A stretch of DNA of 62,203 nt, taken from Zygnema cylindricum. Its lineage: Eukaryota > Streptophyta > Zygnematophyceae > Zygnematales > Zygnemataceae. The stretch is taken from positions 130,352 through 192,554 of the forward strand of contig JBBHKE010001774.1 of assembly GCA_037447655.1 (NCBI GenBank), read 5' to 3'. Below, piece after piece: positions 40,436 through 53,027 of this stretch (position 1 is its first letter; each line of letters starts with the position of its first letter). The translations under genes were made by a program, and so were the position numbers. The notes under the pieces are model-generated. The model made no database searches and was not told the DNA's origin. It saw only the letters and a program-made list of their open reading frames with translations.

Positions 40436-42262
40436 CTCATTGCTACACTTAAGACCATTTCCATGAGGCAAAACTTCCCCAAGATTCTAAAGTGTTAGAC
40501 ATTGTTTTCGCCAACTCCTAAAAGCTTGTCCCTCCATTGTTGGAATTCGAATTAAGGTTCCTCCACGTGAGAACGAGTTGTCGAAATAAGTACCAACCCC
40601 ACACATGTAGAAGCATCCTTATCGTGACAGCCCTGTCAAATCAACTAGAGAGGTTTCGACCTGTGTTCAAAGTATGTGATGAGATGAACAATTTTAAATT
40701 CTTTAGTCTGCAAAAATCGATTGCAAGCTTCTTGGTGGGCTTGCTACTCTCCGTAATCTCCTTCTATGGCCAATGATCCATAGGCAGTATGAGTTATACC
40801 TTATAAATGTACCGGCATAAATGTTGAATGGTTTATACAATTGCAAGCAACTTATCGTGGTAAGCGTTGCAAGAAAACTGAACACCGTGGTTACTTTGAT
40901 TGACATGGGCCACAATGTACATATAAGTCGTCACACACTCTACTCTGTTATTATCGTGTTAGGTTAACATTGCCCGGAGCTCGAAGCTACTCCAATCCAA
41001 GTGGTATTGATTTGATAATGAATGGCCTCTTGTGATGTGACATTCGAAAGAATAGATGTGCTTTTAGAGCTCCGCACAAAGCCTAAGGTCGCTTGCTCCT
41101 CCCCAAGACCCATTCTCGATCCTTTCATGACGACAAGAAAAACTGTAAGACAAATGTCAAGAAAACAACCGCTGTCCCTATAACAATACTCCAATTGGCC
41201 CAATATTGTTTCAATCACTCTAATATTTTCCTCGATTTGCCTTTGGAAGTGAATTGCATTAAGACAAGTTTCTCAAATCGCTATTTGGGGATTTTCTGAA
41301 TCACGCTATAAGCGATGCAGACCCGTTCTTGTATTGAGGTTTCGAAAAATCTTTTGGTATGTAATTTTTTTTAGCTTCGGTTTAAATGCAGTACAGATTA
41401 CGTATTGCTTCAGTTGTATGTGGACAGCTCCAATACGTACACGATTACCTTATCCGTTACCAACCAAAGATTGGTTAGAAAACAAAATGTTTAACATGTT
41501 GAGAAACCGATCGTTTTCTAGTAGAATTCAATTATTGTTTGTCTTTTACTGGTGTTACGTGAGTCGAGTCTAGTCCTCCAGTTTTTCTCACCTGCAGTAC
41601 AAGTACCTGTCCTGTAAACATATGTACCTCGTAGCACATATCAAATATTTCATTATACAGTGCCACAGTACGGACTAATGTCCGTTGGTACAATGTGTGA
41701 TAATATTCCGTATCCCGAAGTTTTGATGAAATTAAAAAATATGCAAAACACTATAGCAGTCCGTTTCATGAAATGCCTTTTACATTCCTCCCCATCCATG
41801 AATGTAAAATTGTCAATGCGTCCAATCACGGTACTGATGCACATGTCAACATTTTACTCGCTAACTGCAGTCTTTTGTCTGTAGCAAATTTCACCGAAAA
41901 AGTTACAATGTTTTGATCAATTGGTCAAAACTCACTACATGTGAGACCGTAGGCCTGACCACCAGGCACGGTACCTTCTGTAACCTTTTGATCTACCACA
42001 GTCACACATATCGAAGTATATAAAAGTATCGACGCTTTGGATAGATCGTTCTATGACCGATACTGTAGTGTCGCCGATTTTCAACTACCCAACCAATACA
42101 ATATGAAGACTTAGTCACGTCACACCATCCGCGTCAGATTTATCTCGTCACGCATTGGTCACATCAAATACATGTGGATGGTAGATCGGCCCTTTGTGAT
42201 TTTATACCCAAAATTGCACCAATAATCGCTATAAACCCTTGTAACACTACTTCAGTTTCGGC

Positions 42263-42345
42263 TTAGGTTCGGCTTTTTTTCGCCTTCTTAACCACAAAAT
42301 ATCGTCGTTCGTACTTTTTTTTTTTTCCTGGCGGTTCATAAATGT
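42263..42345 (-). CDS. Candidate terminal exon, unidentified
   Basis: On the minus strand a long pyrimidine tract (42610-42360) ends in gacgcag at 42346, followed by an open stretch reading IYEPPGKKKKYERRYFVVKK, then AKKSRT and TAA. Upstream on the same strand is a possible donor gag|gtaatg at 42698. The same arrangement, with related flanking intron sequence, is found at 61024-61598. The protein is not recognised; a splice-like repeat is possible. Confidence 0.3.
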
Positions 42346-42359
42346 CTGCGTCATTTGGA

Positions 42360-42610
42360 TCCAGGTGGTGAGGGAGAGAGGGGAGAGAGAGACAGAGAGA
42401 AGAAGTGAAATGTCGAGGTAGAGAGGGAAAGAGAAGAAGAAAGAGAGAGAGGGAGAGAGACATATGGAGGCAGAGAAAAGGACAGAGAGACAGTGTGAGA
42501 AGGAGAGGAATGTTAAAGCAGGAGGGATAGAGACACAAACAGAGAGGGAGGGAGAGAGAAATGTAAAAGCTCAGGAAAGAAAAGGGAGACAGAGAGAGAA
42601 GGACAGAAAG
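42360..42610. repeat. Purine tract
   Basis: About 250 nt dominated by gagaga/gggaga, starting at gtggtgagggagagag on the plus strand; pyrimidine tract if the minus-strand exon at 42263-42345 is real. Confidence 0.8.
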
Positions 42611-45502
42611 AATCTCATATGACCTAACAGTGGAAACTATTTGTATCAAAAATATCCAAAAAACGTTTTAACATTAATTAAGTTCATTTTCCCATTACCT
42701 CCTCGATAGAAGAAATGGGGAAAAAACAAGCAAAGATTTTCACACTCCCTACAACGTAATTTCACGAAAAGCTCAATAGTTCGCTTTGACAAGTATTTTT
42801 GTTACACCGAAAATTGTTATTAGAGTGGAGAAATTATCGGCATTGAATTTTATGTATATTTTATATGATGTTGTTGAATCTAATTCAGTTCCAGATGGTG
42901 TCGCTGATTATGAAGCTTTTAAAGAGTTAACGTTAAGGAAAAAATAGCGATATTCTGTGGTAAGTGGTAAAAAAATAAAAAAACGAAAAACGATTCAGAG
43001 TACCATATCCCCTCAGATAACTAAAATTGTTACAACCAAAGACAAAAGCCTTGCGTGTAAGAAGACACAATATGACATGATACTGTTTTTCTCTCAGATT
43101 TCTATGAATAGGATGTTCTGTAAGAACTTTCGGCACATTTTTATCAAACATTTTGATTTTAGTTCATGATGGAGCAATTCACCTGTTTTCACCGTTATGT
43201 AGTCCATTTGCGCCAGTTGTGAGAGCAGTTCAGTTGCTCTAATCCAAAAAAAGGGTCAAAACAAGCAGACGTCAGAAAAGAAGAAATTAATTGAAAGAAT
43301 TTAATTCCTATGACTTGATCAAATGTCTCTATGAATGAAGACTATACTGTTGAATGTAACTATATTGTTAAATGCAACATTATTTCAGATCCTCTTTATC
43401 TGAATGAATTCAAGGTACAAAAGTACCACGAGTCAAGCAGAGACTCAACTGAAGAAACTTAACAGCTGTTAACTTAGAAAGTGAGATACACATTAATTCA
43501 AGAGGAAAGAGTATTTCTAACACTACCAAAGAACAGTTTGTCAGGCAACCACGTTACAAATATGAAGTTCAATAAACGTTCAATATGACTTGGACCCTTA
43601 ATTAACAAATATTTTCCAAGAGTTTTCAGCAGTTTTCCAGGAAAGGCTCAGTAACCTTACAGCAGAGTCCAAGTACGGCTTTTACTACTCGAAAAGCTTA
43701 TACAGCTTAGTACAGCTTTTACTTATATAGGTTTTTCAACCTGTCAAAAAGTTGTATATTACATTCACGGAACTTATAATGGAAAGATAGAAGGAAGAAG
43801 AGCACAAAAATCTTCTCATAGTAGTCGGTAATTCTTCCTGATCTCACGGTCACAACACCATAATTAACAACAAACGTAATTGAAAACAGGAGATGGTAAA
43901 CCATCTAAACACATGGAAATAAAAGAATGGAAACGCAAAACGGAACTGAAAAAACTTATACAAAATCAAACAAACAATGCACAACAATCAGAAAGAAAGT
44001 GAGCGGCAAAAACGACAAACAAATGAAGGAGGGAAAAAGGAGCAACCAACACAAAACCAGTAACAATAAGCAAAACCCTAACAATAGCTACCAAACCATA
44101 CCCTAACCCGCTCTGCAATTTCCTAAGCTTCAACAATGTTTGGCAGAATTTACAACACGAAAAAACAGCACCAGTTTACATGTTAATGTATTTGCAGCCA
44201 TACAAGAAACAGAGTTTATGCCTACAAAGAAGGTTCGTATTGTACCTTAAATTGTCCATTTTGTGGGCATAAATGGTTTTCCTTGGTTCTGTCTGGAGGT
44301 TCTCCTCTCCGCTTGGGTTCCCTGGGCTTGAATAGCCACATTATCTCCTGGTTTCTCTTCATCTGTAGATACACTGAAAGTCCATTCTTTTCTGAATAAA
44401 AGTGGACTTCAAATTTAGAAGACAGTCATAACATGATAAAAAACATCATCACCACTTTACGAAGACAACAAGACTAGCAAAATCCACCACCACTCTCACA
44501 CGGTCAAAAAGTACAAACTTCAGAGTGCAATTACATTGAAGAAATTCCCCCTGACACTGAGGGTGAATCGTCCAGTTTTAAAGGTAATCCGAACATACAA
44601 ATACTCAAAAAACTGTACACATTGTAGAATTTTTGACATTTTGAGGGGTAAATCTTTGACATCGTAATAACCCTATCAGTGTTACCTGTGAAGCAAATCT
44701 ACAGATACAACAGGCCGGCCAAGAATATCCAAGATGATTCAAGAATAAAAATGATAGGCAATATATTTTAGATTCATCAAACAAGCAAAAACACCACCGA
44801 TTGTCGAAGTAAAACACTGTTCAAGCAAAAACACGAACGATAAAACGCATTTACGCATTATCCAGCATAATAAACACATTGACACCGTAAATCTCAGAAA
44901 CAGTTAAAATGTTATTGAAACCCACCCAGCAATTCAACAATCCATAGCCGAAGTTTAACTACTTCTGAAATCGAGCCTACCGACTTCACTTGTAGTCGAG
45001 TCACCTAACACCAAAGAAGAGGGAAGAATGCTTTGGCCTGCCATCATGTGACCGGGATCAGTTCCAAGCACAACGTGCTTCAAACCTGATCCATACCCTT
45101 TCGACCACATGATTCCAGGCCCAGCAACTCCCAAACCAAAGCTTTAATTACACTCCCAATCTAAAACCTGCCTTTACTTCCAGCCTCTGTAAAACTTACG
45201 CTATTGCTGTCACGATAGGTGCCCACTCCCAATAGCAAAGCTGCCAAAACAAAACCCTAGTATTTTCAAGTGACTATACAAGAAATCATGTAATCTGAAT
45301 CGCAGTCAAGCAAACCTAACTCGTCTAATCTCCTGTTTTAGGACTGATTGCTAGCGATTCACAGAAACACATGATTGCTGGCTAAACACTTTTTTAGCTA
45401 TAATACATTGCCCTATGCACTGCGTGCACACAAAATATACATATTGCGAATAAAAACTCTTCAAACCTCATCTCCCATGTTTCGTAGCCCAAACAGTTCG
45501 AT

Positions 45503-46939
45503 TCAAACAGAACTGTCATAAGATCCTGTTTCGTTTTCTGTCCCATTTTCGGTCCAATTCTCTGTTCCATTTTCCGATTCATTTCCTGTTCCATTCTCCA
45601 CTCGAACTCCTGTTCCGTTGCATGGCGCAAATATGTCCGAAGGAGGGATATCCAGAATAGCAGCAGCTGCCTTACTGGCCTTCATTAAGGTCTCAGCTGT
45701 AGACGGGGGTAACGGAACTTCTCGGAAACTTCCAGGAAAGTTCAAAGAAGCTTTTCTGCCTCGAAGCATTCTTGCAGCCACATCGTACACTCGAGCAGCC
45801 TCTTCTGCAGTATCATAAGATCCGAGCCAAATCCTGGACCTCTTCTTAGGTTCACGAATTTCAGAGACCCATTTACCCCATTTTCGTTGACGGACGCCCT
45901 TGTATCTCGGTGGCATGGCCCCTGGAGCAATATTGTTCATTCCATTCGCCTCACCGACCGATCGATTCAGTCCAAACCCGACACTCACAATCTCTGCAGG
46001 TTCAATTTTTGCGCGTTTGGCAGATTGAGGCTGAAACACCACTTCTGAATCGTCATGACCTCTGCCATTGCGGTCCAACAGCACTTGAGATGACATTTTC
46101 TGGTTCACGAGCTGCGTGAAGTCGGATGCTGAAACTTCCAGAGACCCGGTGATGATGGACTTCTGTAAAGCGGTGAGACGGTCATAGAGACACAGCTGCT
46201 CCCACGTGAGATTCGGAGCTCGCATCATCAGTTCTTCTTTGATTGCCGCCAAAATCAGGAGATCTCGCTGTCGAGAAACAATGGAGGGAGAACAAGTGGA
46301 AGTGTCCATTAACCCAGCCGCAGAATTGAACGAGTTTGACGTATCTTCAGGTAATCCAGGAGACGATATGGGAGATGGAGGCAGAGACGTCTGATGACTA
46401 GGCAGGGGAGACTGCAGGTAAAATGGAGACTCCTGATATCGAACGGAAGACTCTTGAAACGGTGCAGAAGGCTCCTGATAGAGAACGGAAGACTGCTGAT
46501 ATGGTCCGGACGAGTGCTGAGATGAGGACTGCTGATATGGAGGAGACTGTTGAAATGAATTAGACTGCTCATATGGTAGGGAAGACTGGTGATATGGAGG
46601 AGACTGCTGATGTGGCAAAAGTGAATTTTGTTGCAGAGAAGACTCGTGAAGCGACATTGAAGATTGCTGCAGAGGGAGGGAAGACTGCTGATATTGAAAA
46701 GAAGATGGCTGACGTGGCGAAGGAGTTCTGTCGTATGGCAAGGAAGGTAGCTGCTGCGACACATAAGACTGCTGGCGCGGCAAAGGAGACTGCTGGCGTG
46801 ACAAAGGAGACTGCTGAAACGCTTGACTCTGATTGGTTGATCCTCCAGAAGCTAAGAGCGTGCGCATTAAGTCCACCATATCCTGATTAGTGTGCACACT
46901 ACTATTTTCGAATGTTCCATATCTCCCTACCGTAGTCAT
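45503..46939 (-). CDS. AP2/ERF transcription factor, DREB-type, copy 2
   Basis: Intronless, 478 aa from the start matching copy 1 ([13 protein letters not shown] complementary to 46937-46939). The frame is open for 44 more codons upstream, but these are F/L-rich and absent from copy 1, so they are taken as 5' UTR. The AP2 domain (about residues 345-403) and everything after about residue 60 look identical to copy 1. Differences cluster at the N-terminus: [17 protein letters not shown] against [16 protein letters not shown], and seven extra residues in the SPLPRQQ repeat. Same predicted role as copy 1: DRE/CRT-type DNA binding in the nucleus. Redundancy or dosage effect is inference. Confidence 0.92.
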   Translation of the reverse strand: MTTVGRYGTFENSSVHTNQDMVDLMRTLLASGGSTNQSQAFQQSPLSRQQSPLPRQQSYVSQQLPSLPYDRTPSPRQPSSFQYQQSSLPLQQSSMSLHESSLQQNSLLPHQQSPPYHQSSLPYEQSNSFQQSPPYQQSSSQHSSGPYQQSSVLYQEPSAPFQESSVRYQESPFYLQSPLPSHQTSLPPSPISSPGLPEDTSNSFNSAAGLMDTSTCSPSIVSRQRDLLILAAIKEELMMRAPNLTWEQLCLYDRLTALQKSIITGSLEVSASDFTQLVNQKMSSQVLLDRNGRGHDDSEVVFQPQSAKRAKIEPAEIVSVGFGLNRSVGEANGMNNIAPGAMPPRYKGVRQRKWGKWVSEIREPKKRSRIWLGSYDTAEEAARVYDVAARMLRGRKASLNFPGSFREVPLPPSTAETLMKASKAAAAILDIPPSDIFAPCNGTGVRVENGTGNESENGTENWTENGTENETGSYDSSV

Positions 46940-49900
46940 GATTGATAGAGCTATATGATAACAAAAGAGTAGGAAGAATCGACGAAACAAAAGGCTAAAC
47001 TTCACTTGGAATACGGTAGCCAAATAAATAAATGAAAAAAAAAAAAAAAAGAAAAAAAGAAAGCCTGGCAAGACAAAGAGGACAGGGAACCAAAAATAGA
47101 TAAAGTTTGGAAAGGATCGTACTCAAAAACAGTCTACCTTGTTTTTCTTCCAAACTTATCTTCGATAAACCGACATCTCATCTCCTTCATAACAATAAAG
47201 GATAAATGGATGTAGGTTTAGCGATTTGAGGATCCCTTAAAACCTCCTACCCTTGCCAGGCTTCCCTGTAATAAGTAAAAATCAGAAAAGCTCCTTAGAT
47301 AAAATCATTCCCTATTAAAAAATAAATCAAAGTGATGTAAGGCCTTCCTAATGAAATAAGCCAGTTTCGACCGTGAAAACTGATAGCATACCAAAAGATT
47401 TTAAAATCACGTCCTTGCGTTGAAGCATGCCTACAAAACACTAACTGTTGCCTCTCTACAGAGATTACTGCTAAATCTACCTGCCATAGCTGCCTTCTCT
47501 CAGCTTAGTCTTACTCCTAGGTGAACGAGCGATTTGATTTGTCGTTTTCGCATATGGCAAGCTTCCACCTGAACTTTAGCTTCATTGCGCAGTTAAAAAG
47601 GCGAAAAAACCAGAACCCCTGTACAAGGTTTACTCCGTACGATACACGTATTATATGTTATTTTGAAGAATAATTCGCCGACAGTGGTAGACATTGTACG
47701 GTCAAGCGTTAAGGTTTGTAATCTACCGTCGGATGCTGTTCTTGAGGCAAGCAATCGAAAGGTAACGGTCTTACCTTTCGATCTGATGTCAGGTTTGAAA
47801 ATCGGAAACCTGTGTTATGAAGAAAAAAAGTACTTTGACTGCCCGGAAAATGTTTAACGCTAGTAACGATGGGCTCTGTAGCACATTACAGTGCAGTACA
47901 TTACAGTACAGTACAGTACAGTACAGTACAGTACAGTACAGTACAGTACAGTACAGTACAGTACAGTACAGTACTGTACTGTACTTTCCGGTTGCAACTG
48001 TTTTCGCAACCATTTCGGCACCATGCGTACGGCAAATTAGTAAGAGTTATTTACATTATAGTTTTGTAAAGGGATACAAATCGGTGTCAAATGATTAGTA
48101 ATTCAAGTGTTTATCGGATTCGATACGGTGAGGGACCAGACTATATGGTATATACGACAAACAACGACAACGTATTTTTTGCTTTTATTTGAGAAGAATT
48201 CTGTATCCACTTACCTCCTATCTCGAACAGTCGAACCACACTCGGCGACCCGTATTATTTCGCTACGCGACAAAGATTATTAGGACAAGTCTCTAAAAGT
48301 TGATATTACCGTACCTAAAAGTACATGTTTTTTTGCAATAAATGTCGCTAAAGTAGATGTTGAAGATCCATGAATATTTCACAAGCGGCCGTCTACGTGA
48401 CAATGAGGCTACTAGAAAAAAAAATGGTAATGTAACGTAGTAAAAACCACTGCCAAAAAAAAAAATGCATACACGTGGGGGAATTTCACCGCTGAGGGAC
48501 AATATGCATGGGCGCGCGCTTTTAGGGTATAAAGCTTGTTCTTCGGTTGACTGAGATTTTTTAATGTCATTTTTTTTTCCTGGGTAACGTGTTTTTCGTT
48601 AAAAGCCAGCTTCAGAAATCCTCACGCGAATTGGACGGCTGGATTTTGGTACAGTACTGTAGCTTGTTGTAAATGTTTTCTCGCCTATTTCGTAAATAGT
48701 GTCACCGGGTGTCGTCCGAGATAGCAGGTACGTGGAAATAAAATTTGTCCATTTATAATTCAGCTTATTACCAGTTTGACACATGTCACGAGGTGATATA
48801 TTGGCAGCATAATATTGACGATTGACAAGTAAAAACAATTTGATAATCGGTAATGGGAAACCGGCTAACGGTTATCGGCCAACGATGAGCAAGACTACAG
48901 TACAGTACTGTACCTACTTTGCAGTCGTACTGTACAGTACTGTCAATTTCAATTCAAACTTTGACATTAGCAGGCACGACTGGACCGTCCGATCTGCATC
49001 GCAAATAATCGTACGGGAAAAATAGAATTAAGACTTTAAGAGCGCTTTTCTGACCTGCCTTCTGCTGCTGGAGGCAGCCAGAGGGCCACTGGGACCAGCC
49101 TGGATGATCCTGACCATTATTACCAAAAGGAAGACGGCTAGGATTAAATTAAAGCCGACGACTCAACCGCTTACGGGAGATTTCCAGCGGCTGTGGCAGG
49201 TTGTCAGGCGTTCGATCATTGACCAGAGAGCGGAATAGCCGGGTACATCTGGTCTAGGTTCCAGATAGTGCGCGCATCCGTACATGCGTAACTTGACTCT
49301 GGGAGCTGAAAAACGGGCCATAAGCCGACAATAAATTTCCATGTGCTTAATATATGCTGTAAGACTGTGGGACAGTGGGAGTTCATTTGTCGTTTTCTGA
49401 AGCGACTTGACCTAATATTCTGGCAGCGACGGTCCAGTAAAATCCGTACACTCAATGCCGCCGAAGCATAGGCTTAACGCGCACAATAGTACGCACGTAT
49501 AAATGTCGTTCTATACGATTTTTCTGTATGGGACGCGCAAAACCCGCATGATGACGGTCTTTGGAAAAAATTACGTCAACCTTCAGGGTTGAAATGCACA
49601 TCAATATAGAGACCCATGTAACGCTTTTCTGACCAATTGATACGAAATTGTATCGTTTATACTTTACATTAATGGGTTGCGAAGGAGAGTCGTTTCAAAT
49701 CGTACTTCTTTTCGCCACTGAAATGTTGACACGTGCACCTCAACCAACATTCGGTGCTGAATCGAAAAATTTACATTCATCGACGTGGAAGGATAGGAAC
49801 TCCTGACAGACGGCACCTTATAATACAGGTAACAGATCGAGAGTATCGCGAAACCATTATGAGCCAATCATTGCTCTCCTTTCATAATTTACCTGACGGC

Positions 49901-50056
49901 TATATGATTCCTTTGCGTCATTTTTTACAAAGTTTATTGATCATGTTCTCTACAGTACAGTGCCGTACATATTGGAAAAAAAATATTATACTAAGGATTT
50001 TTCGCACAAGCAACCTCCAACTCAGGCGAGAAAGTGTACTGTACTGTACTGTACAG
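46940..50056. other. 5' flank of AP2 copy 2 and spacer
   Basis: 47145-47280 matches 36780-36910 closely (proximal upstream region), then the identity falls. No independent gene is supported up to 50056; the frames seen are short and not shared with copy 1. Confidence 0.6.
47887..47985. repeat. (ACAGT)n pentanucleotide array
   Basis: About 15 tandem cagta units followed by the inverted form ctgtactgtact, making a large potential hairpin. Short runs of the same motif recur at 48649, 48897, 49953, 50036, 51620 and 52257. Confidence 0.9.
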
Positions 50057-50550
50057 TACACCGTGAATCGCTATTAGCGTACATGACGCTAATTGGGGTA
50101 CCCCTTTTTTTGGGGCAAATTCTCAAATAGAATAAAGTACGCTAAATGTTTTTGCACGTTATTTGAGGTGCCCCGCTCAATGCGGTTCATAACTGTAATT
50201 TAGTGCCCTTTTAAATAGTGTGGTGTACGGACTGTCAGATATGGTACTATTCCGTACATTTTTAAATTTAAAAGTACAGAAAATATAATAATATATAATT
50301 GCGTAAACATTTTCCGGCATACGCAGATGTCAAAAAAACGTGACGGCGTACGATTTGAACAATTTCGTACATCTACATGTTTTAGTGGGGACATATTAAG
50401 TGCCGAAATTTTTTACAAAGTAGTTTACAAATTAGAGTACATGATAAATTAGTATCATGGTGTACCCGAAAAAACACAATTTACCGTAAAGTACGCTAAT
50501 TGTTTCATTACGCTATATTTTTTATTACGCTAATAGCGATTCACGGTGTA
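50057..50550. mobile_element. TACACCG-family element
   Basis: 494 bp, TACACCGTGAATCGCTATTA and aatagcgattcacggtgta. The left end sits in a gtactgtactgtacag run. Non-coding. Confidence 0.8.
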
Positions 50551-51053
50551 GTTTACTGGAATCCGTACATATCTGTACCATGACGTGTTATTTTTGTCTT
50601 TTATGTAACATCCTCACTGGAGCATCTATCGCTCCAACCAGCCCGTATCTGACCTTCCTCAACCGTCCTCAAGGACGACGGCGGCTCACTACAGTAGAGG
50701 CCGTGTGCATGCGTTACACGTGGATGATAAAAATCAGTGGAAAGATATCCTGCCAATGATTACTCTACACGTCATGAAGGCCATGTTATTGCAGACAAAG
50801 TGGATGCAAATCTATCAGAATCTAACGTACCATCTTTGCTGGAAGATATCCTGTCACGCTCCCTTTTCCTTCCGTTGACCTTCGTAGTCTGCTGCGCATA
50901 TTTTGTCGTTTTGTAGTCTGTCAAAAATTTGTCTTTTGTACAGTGCGATAGTACGGTACAAATCTTACATTCAAAATGTACGCTTGAAAAATCTTCAACG
51001 TATTTAAAATGTGACAAAAGCCTACGTGGTACTGCCAACACGTAAATGAGAGC

Positions 51054-51622
51054 TACACCGACAATCGCTATTAGCGTAGTGTACGCTAATCCCTTCCCGC
51101 TTTTTTTTTTTTTTTTTTTTTATTCTCCATTAGCGTAGTTCACTCTATTTTTTTCTTTACTCTATTTAGAGTTAATTTTTTAGTACCGTACAAAACGGAA
51201 GTACATCATCATTTAATTAGTGCGGTGTACGGACAGTGTCAGACCGTACAAAACGTACCTTTGTAAGTACAAAAGTATAATTAATGAATTTTAGTAACCG
51301 TGGACGCATGAAAATGTGCGCTCTAAAAATGGGATATAATCAGGTTGTCAAATATCACGTTCGCAAATATTCGTCCAGCAACCACGTTTCGAATGTGTGA
51401 ACGTACGATTTGTGTACGATTTATCAGATTTTGTACGAATACCTATATTAGTGTAAGCATATTTGCGACCGACATATATTTTTTCAAAGACCCAAATTAG
51501 AATTATTAAACAATTAGAATGTATGTTTTTTTTCGAAATTTTCAAATTCTTAATTAGCGTGCACCACTGTAATTTTTCATACACGCTAAAGAAACTCTAC
51601 GCTAATAGCGATTGGCGGTGTA
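51054..51622. mobile_element. TACACCG-family element
   Basis: 569 bp, TACACCGACAATCGCTATTA and aatagcgattggcggtgta. The right end abuts a cagtacagtactgtactg run. Contains a T-run at 51102-51121. Confidence 0.8.
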
Positions 51623-52048
51623 CAGTACAGTACTGTACTGTGGAATTCTGACACGACCCGATGGACCACTGGCCTGAAAAGTACTGCCAGTACATATTTC
51701 CGTACATCTGCTGGCAACTCCCGATGGGGGGAGGAGCGTTCAAAGTTCAAACAAATTGAAGCACATAAAGTTGAGATTTGCGTACCACAAAACGCCAAAT
51801 ACCGCGTGTGCTCGGTTCACCGCATTATTATTCGCGTACAGTACGCGTACTTTAATGTCCAATTTTGTCCGCACAGATTTCCACGTATAGTACAGCTGGC
51901 ACATTTAAGTATTTAACCAGACCTAGCGGTAAAATACCCGCAAAGATGAATCGAAACGATATTTTATAATTTTCCGATGCCGATTTCTTGATGACAATGC
52001 GATGCGATGTGGCGATCCGCTGACGATGTCTCGATATTGAGCCGCTGT
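51623..52048. other. No gene recognised
   Basis: Short spacer between two transposon derivatives, with cgtacagtacgcgtac near 51835. Confidence 0.5.
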
Positions 52049-52276
52049 AAGAGGTCGCAATCGGGGTACCCGAATTTGTACACAATTAGTACCCGGCTGG
52101 CCGCGTCGGATCTGGAACGGATTCGGGTGCCAAATTTTGGGGGCCGACCGGATTCTGCCGGGTGACTTAAAAAAAAAAAAAAAAATCGAGTACGGCAGGA
52201 TAAGCAAAAAACGAAAAAAAACGAAGGTTCCATAGGTACGTTCCACTACCGTACTCTACAGTACGGTACTGTACTG

Positions 52277-52479
52277 TACACCGCGAATCGTTATTAGCGT
52301 TATGAACTCTATATCAACACCCCAAAATTTTGACATTAATACCTAAAATAGAAAAAACTACACTATTTAAGGACGTGGACCATAGTCTGCCACGTCTCCT
52401 GGCACTAAATTAGAATGAATGACGCTAATTTTTTCTTTACACTAATAATTTCTCAACGCTAATAACGATTCGCGGTTTA
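52277..52479. mobile_element. TACACCG-family MITE
   Basis: 203 bp, TACACCGCGAATCGTTATTA and aataacgattcgcggttta, inserted in the hAT-like element. The left end sits in a gtactgtactg run. Confidence 0.8.
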
Positions 52480-52500
52480 GTGTCCATACTAACCAAAATT

Positions 52501-52801
52501 ATTGTACTTTCTACTCTTGGTATAGTGGAAGGTACAAGGCATTATTATACTTTATACTCTTGGTATCGTGGAAGGTATAAGGCATTATTGTACTTTCTAC
52601 TCTTGAAATCGTGGAAGGTACAAGGCATTATTGTACTTTTTACTCTTGGTATCGTGGAAGGTATAAGGCATTATTGTACTTACTACTCTTGAAATCGTGG
52701 AAGGTACAAGGCATTATTGTACTTTCTACTCTTGAAATCGTGGAAGGTACAAGGCATTATTGTACTTTCTACTGTTGATATCGTAGAAGGTACAAGGCAG
52801 A
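52501..52801. repeat. 43-bp minisatellite, seven copies
   Basis: Unit attgtactttctactcttg(gt/aa)atcgtggaaggtacaaggcatt-type; seven in-register copies alternating between two variants (ggtatcg and gaaatcg). A single degenerate unit occurs at 56025-56060 in the sister element. Confidence 0.9.
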
Positions 52802-53027
52802 TAAACCACTAATTATGTACTTATCGGTACAATCGGATACGGGCGGGTTTGGGTAGTCGCGAGAAATCGAGTTTCGGTGAACTATTTTATGTGGTATACG
52901 CGTATCGGCTACCAGGTAACAATTTAGGAGCATGACATAACGCGGGCGCATTTCAGGTGTTTAGATTTTGAAAATACAAAAAATGTCAGATTCGGGTGTG
53001 GGGAAATTTTGACATATGCGACCTCTG

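Larger units (their letters stand above)
39116..42802. other. Spacer between duplicated segments
   Basis: Left half is occupied by nested TACACCG-family elements (39368-40435). 40436-42240 shows no gene I can support. 42263-42345 is a candidate minus-strand exon (separate entry). Confidence 0.5.
42803..49865. repeat. Segmental duplication, copy 2
   Basis: Second copy of 33073-39115, about 1 kb longer. It carries an ACAGT pentamer array (47887-47985) absent from the matching place in copy 1 (near 37355) and a 21-nt insertion in the AP2 gene. It begins with the MITE 42803-43002. Confidence 0.85.
52049..53027. mobile_element. hAT-like element, copy B (no clear target duplication)
   Basis: Ends AAGAGGTCGCAA and TTGCGACCTCTG-like (tatgcgacctctg), homologous to the element at 55817-57735: shared ctggaacggattcgg and gtcgcgagaaatcgagtttc. 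The flanking 8-mers do not match, so it is old or rearranged. Holds the MITE 52277-52479 and the 43-bp array 52501-52801. Confidence 0.6.

Noticed and set aside
46940-47071. 44-residue N-terminal extension of AP2 copy 2
   Set aside because: F/L-rich translation of a T-run, absent from copy 1; the conserved start MTTVGRYG is used instead.
47887-47985. CRISPR-like array
   Set aside because: A simple 5-nt microsatellite without spacers, in a nuclear plant-type genome.
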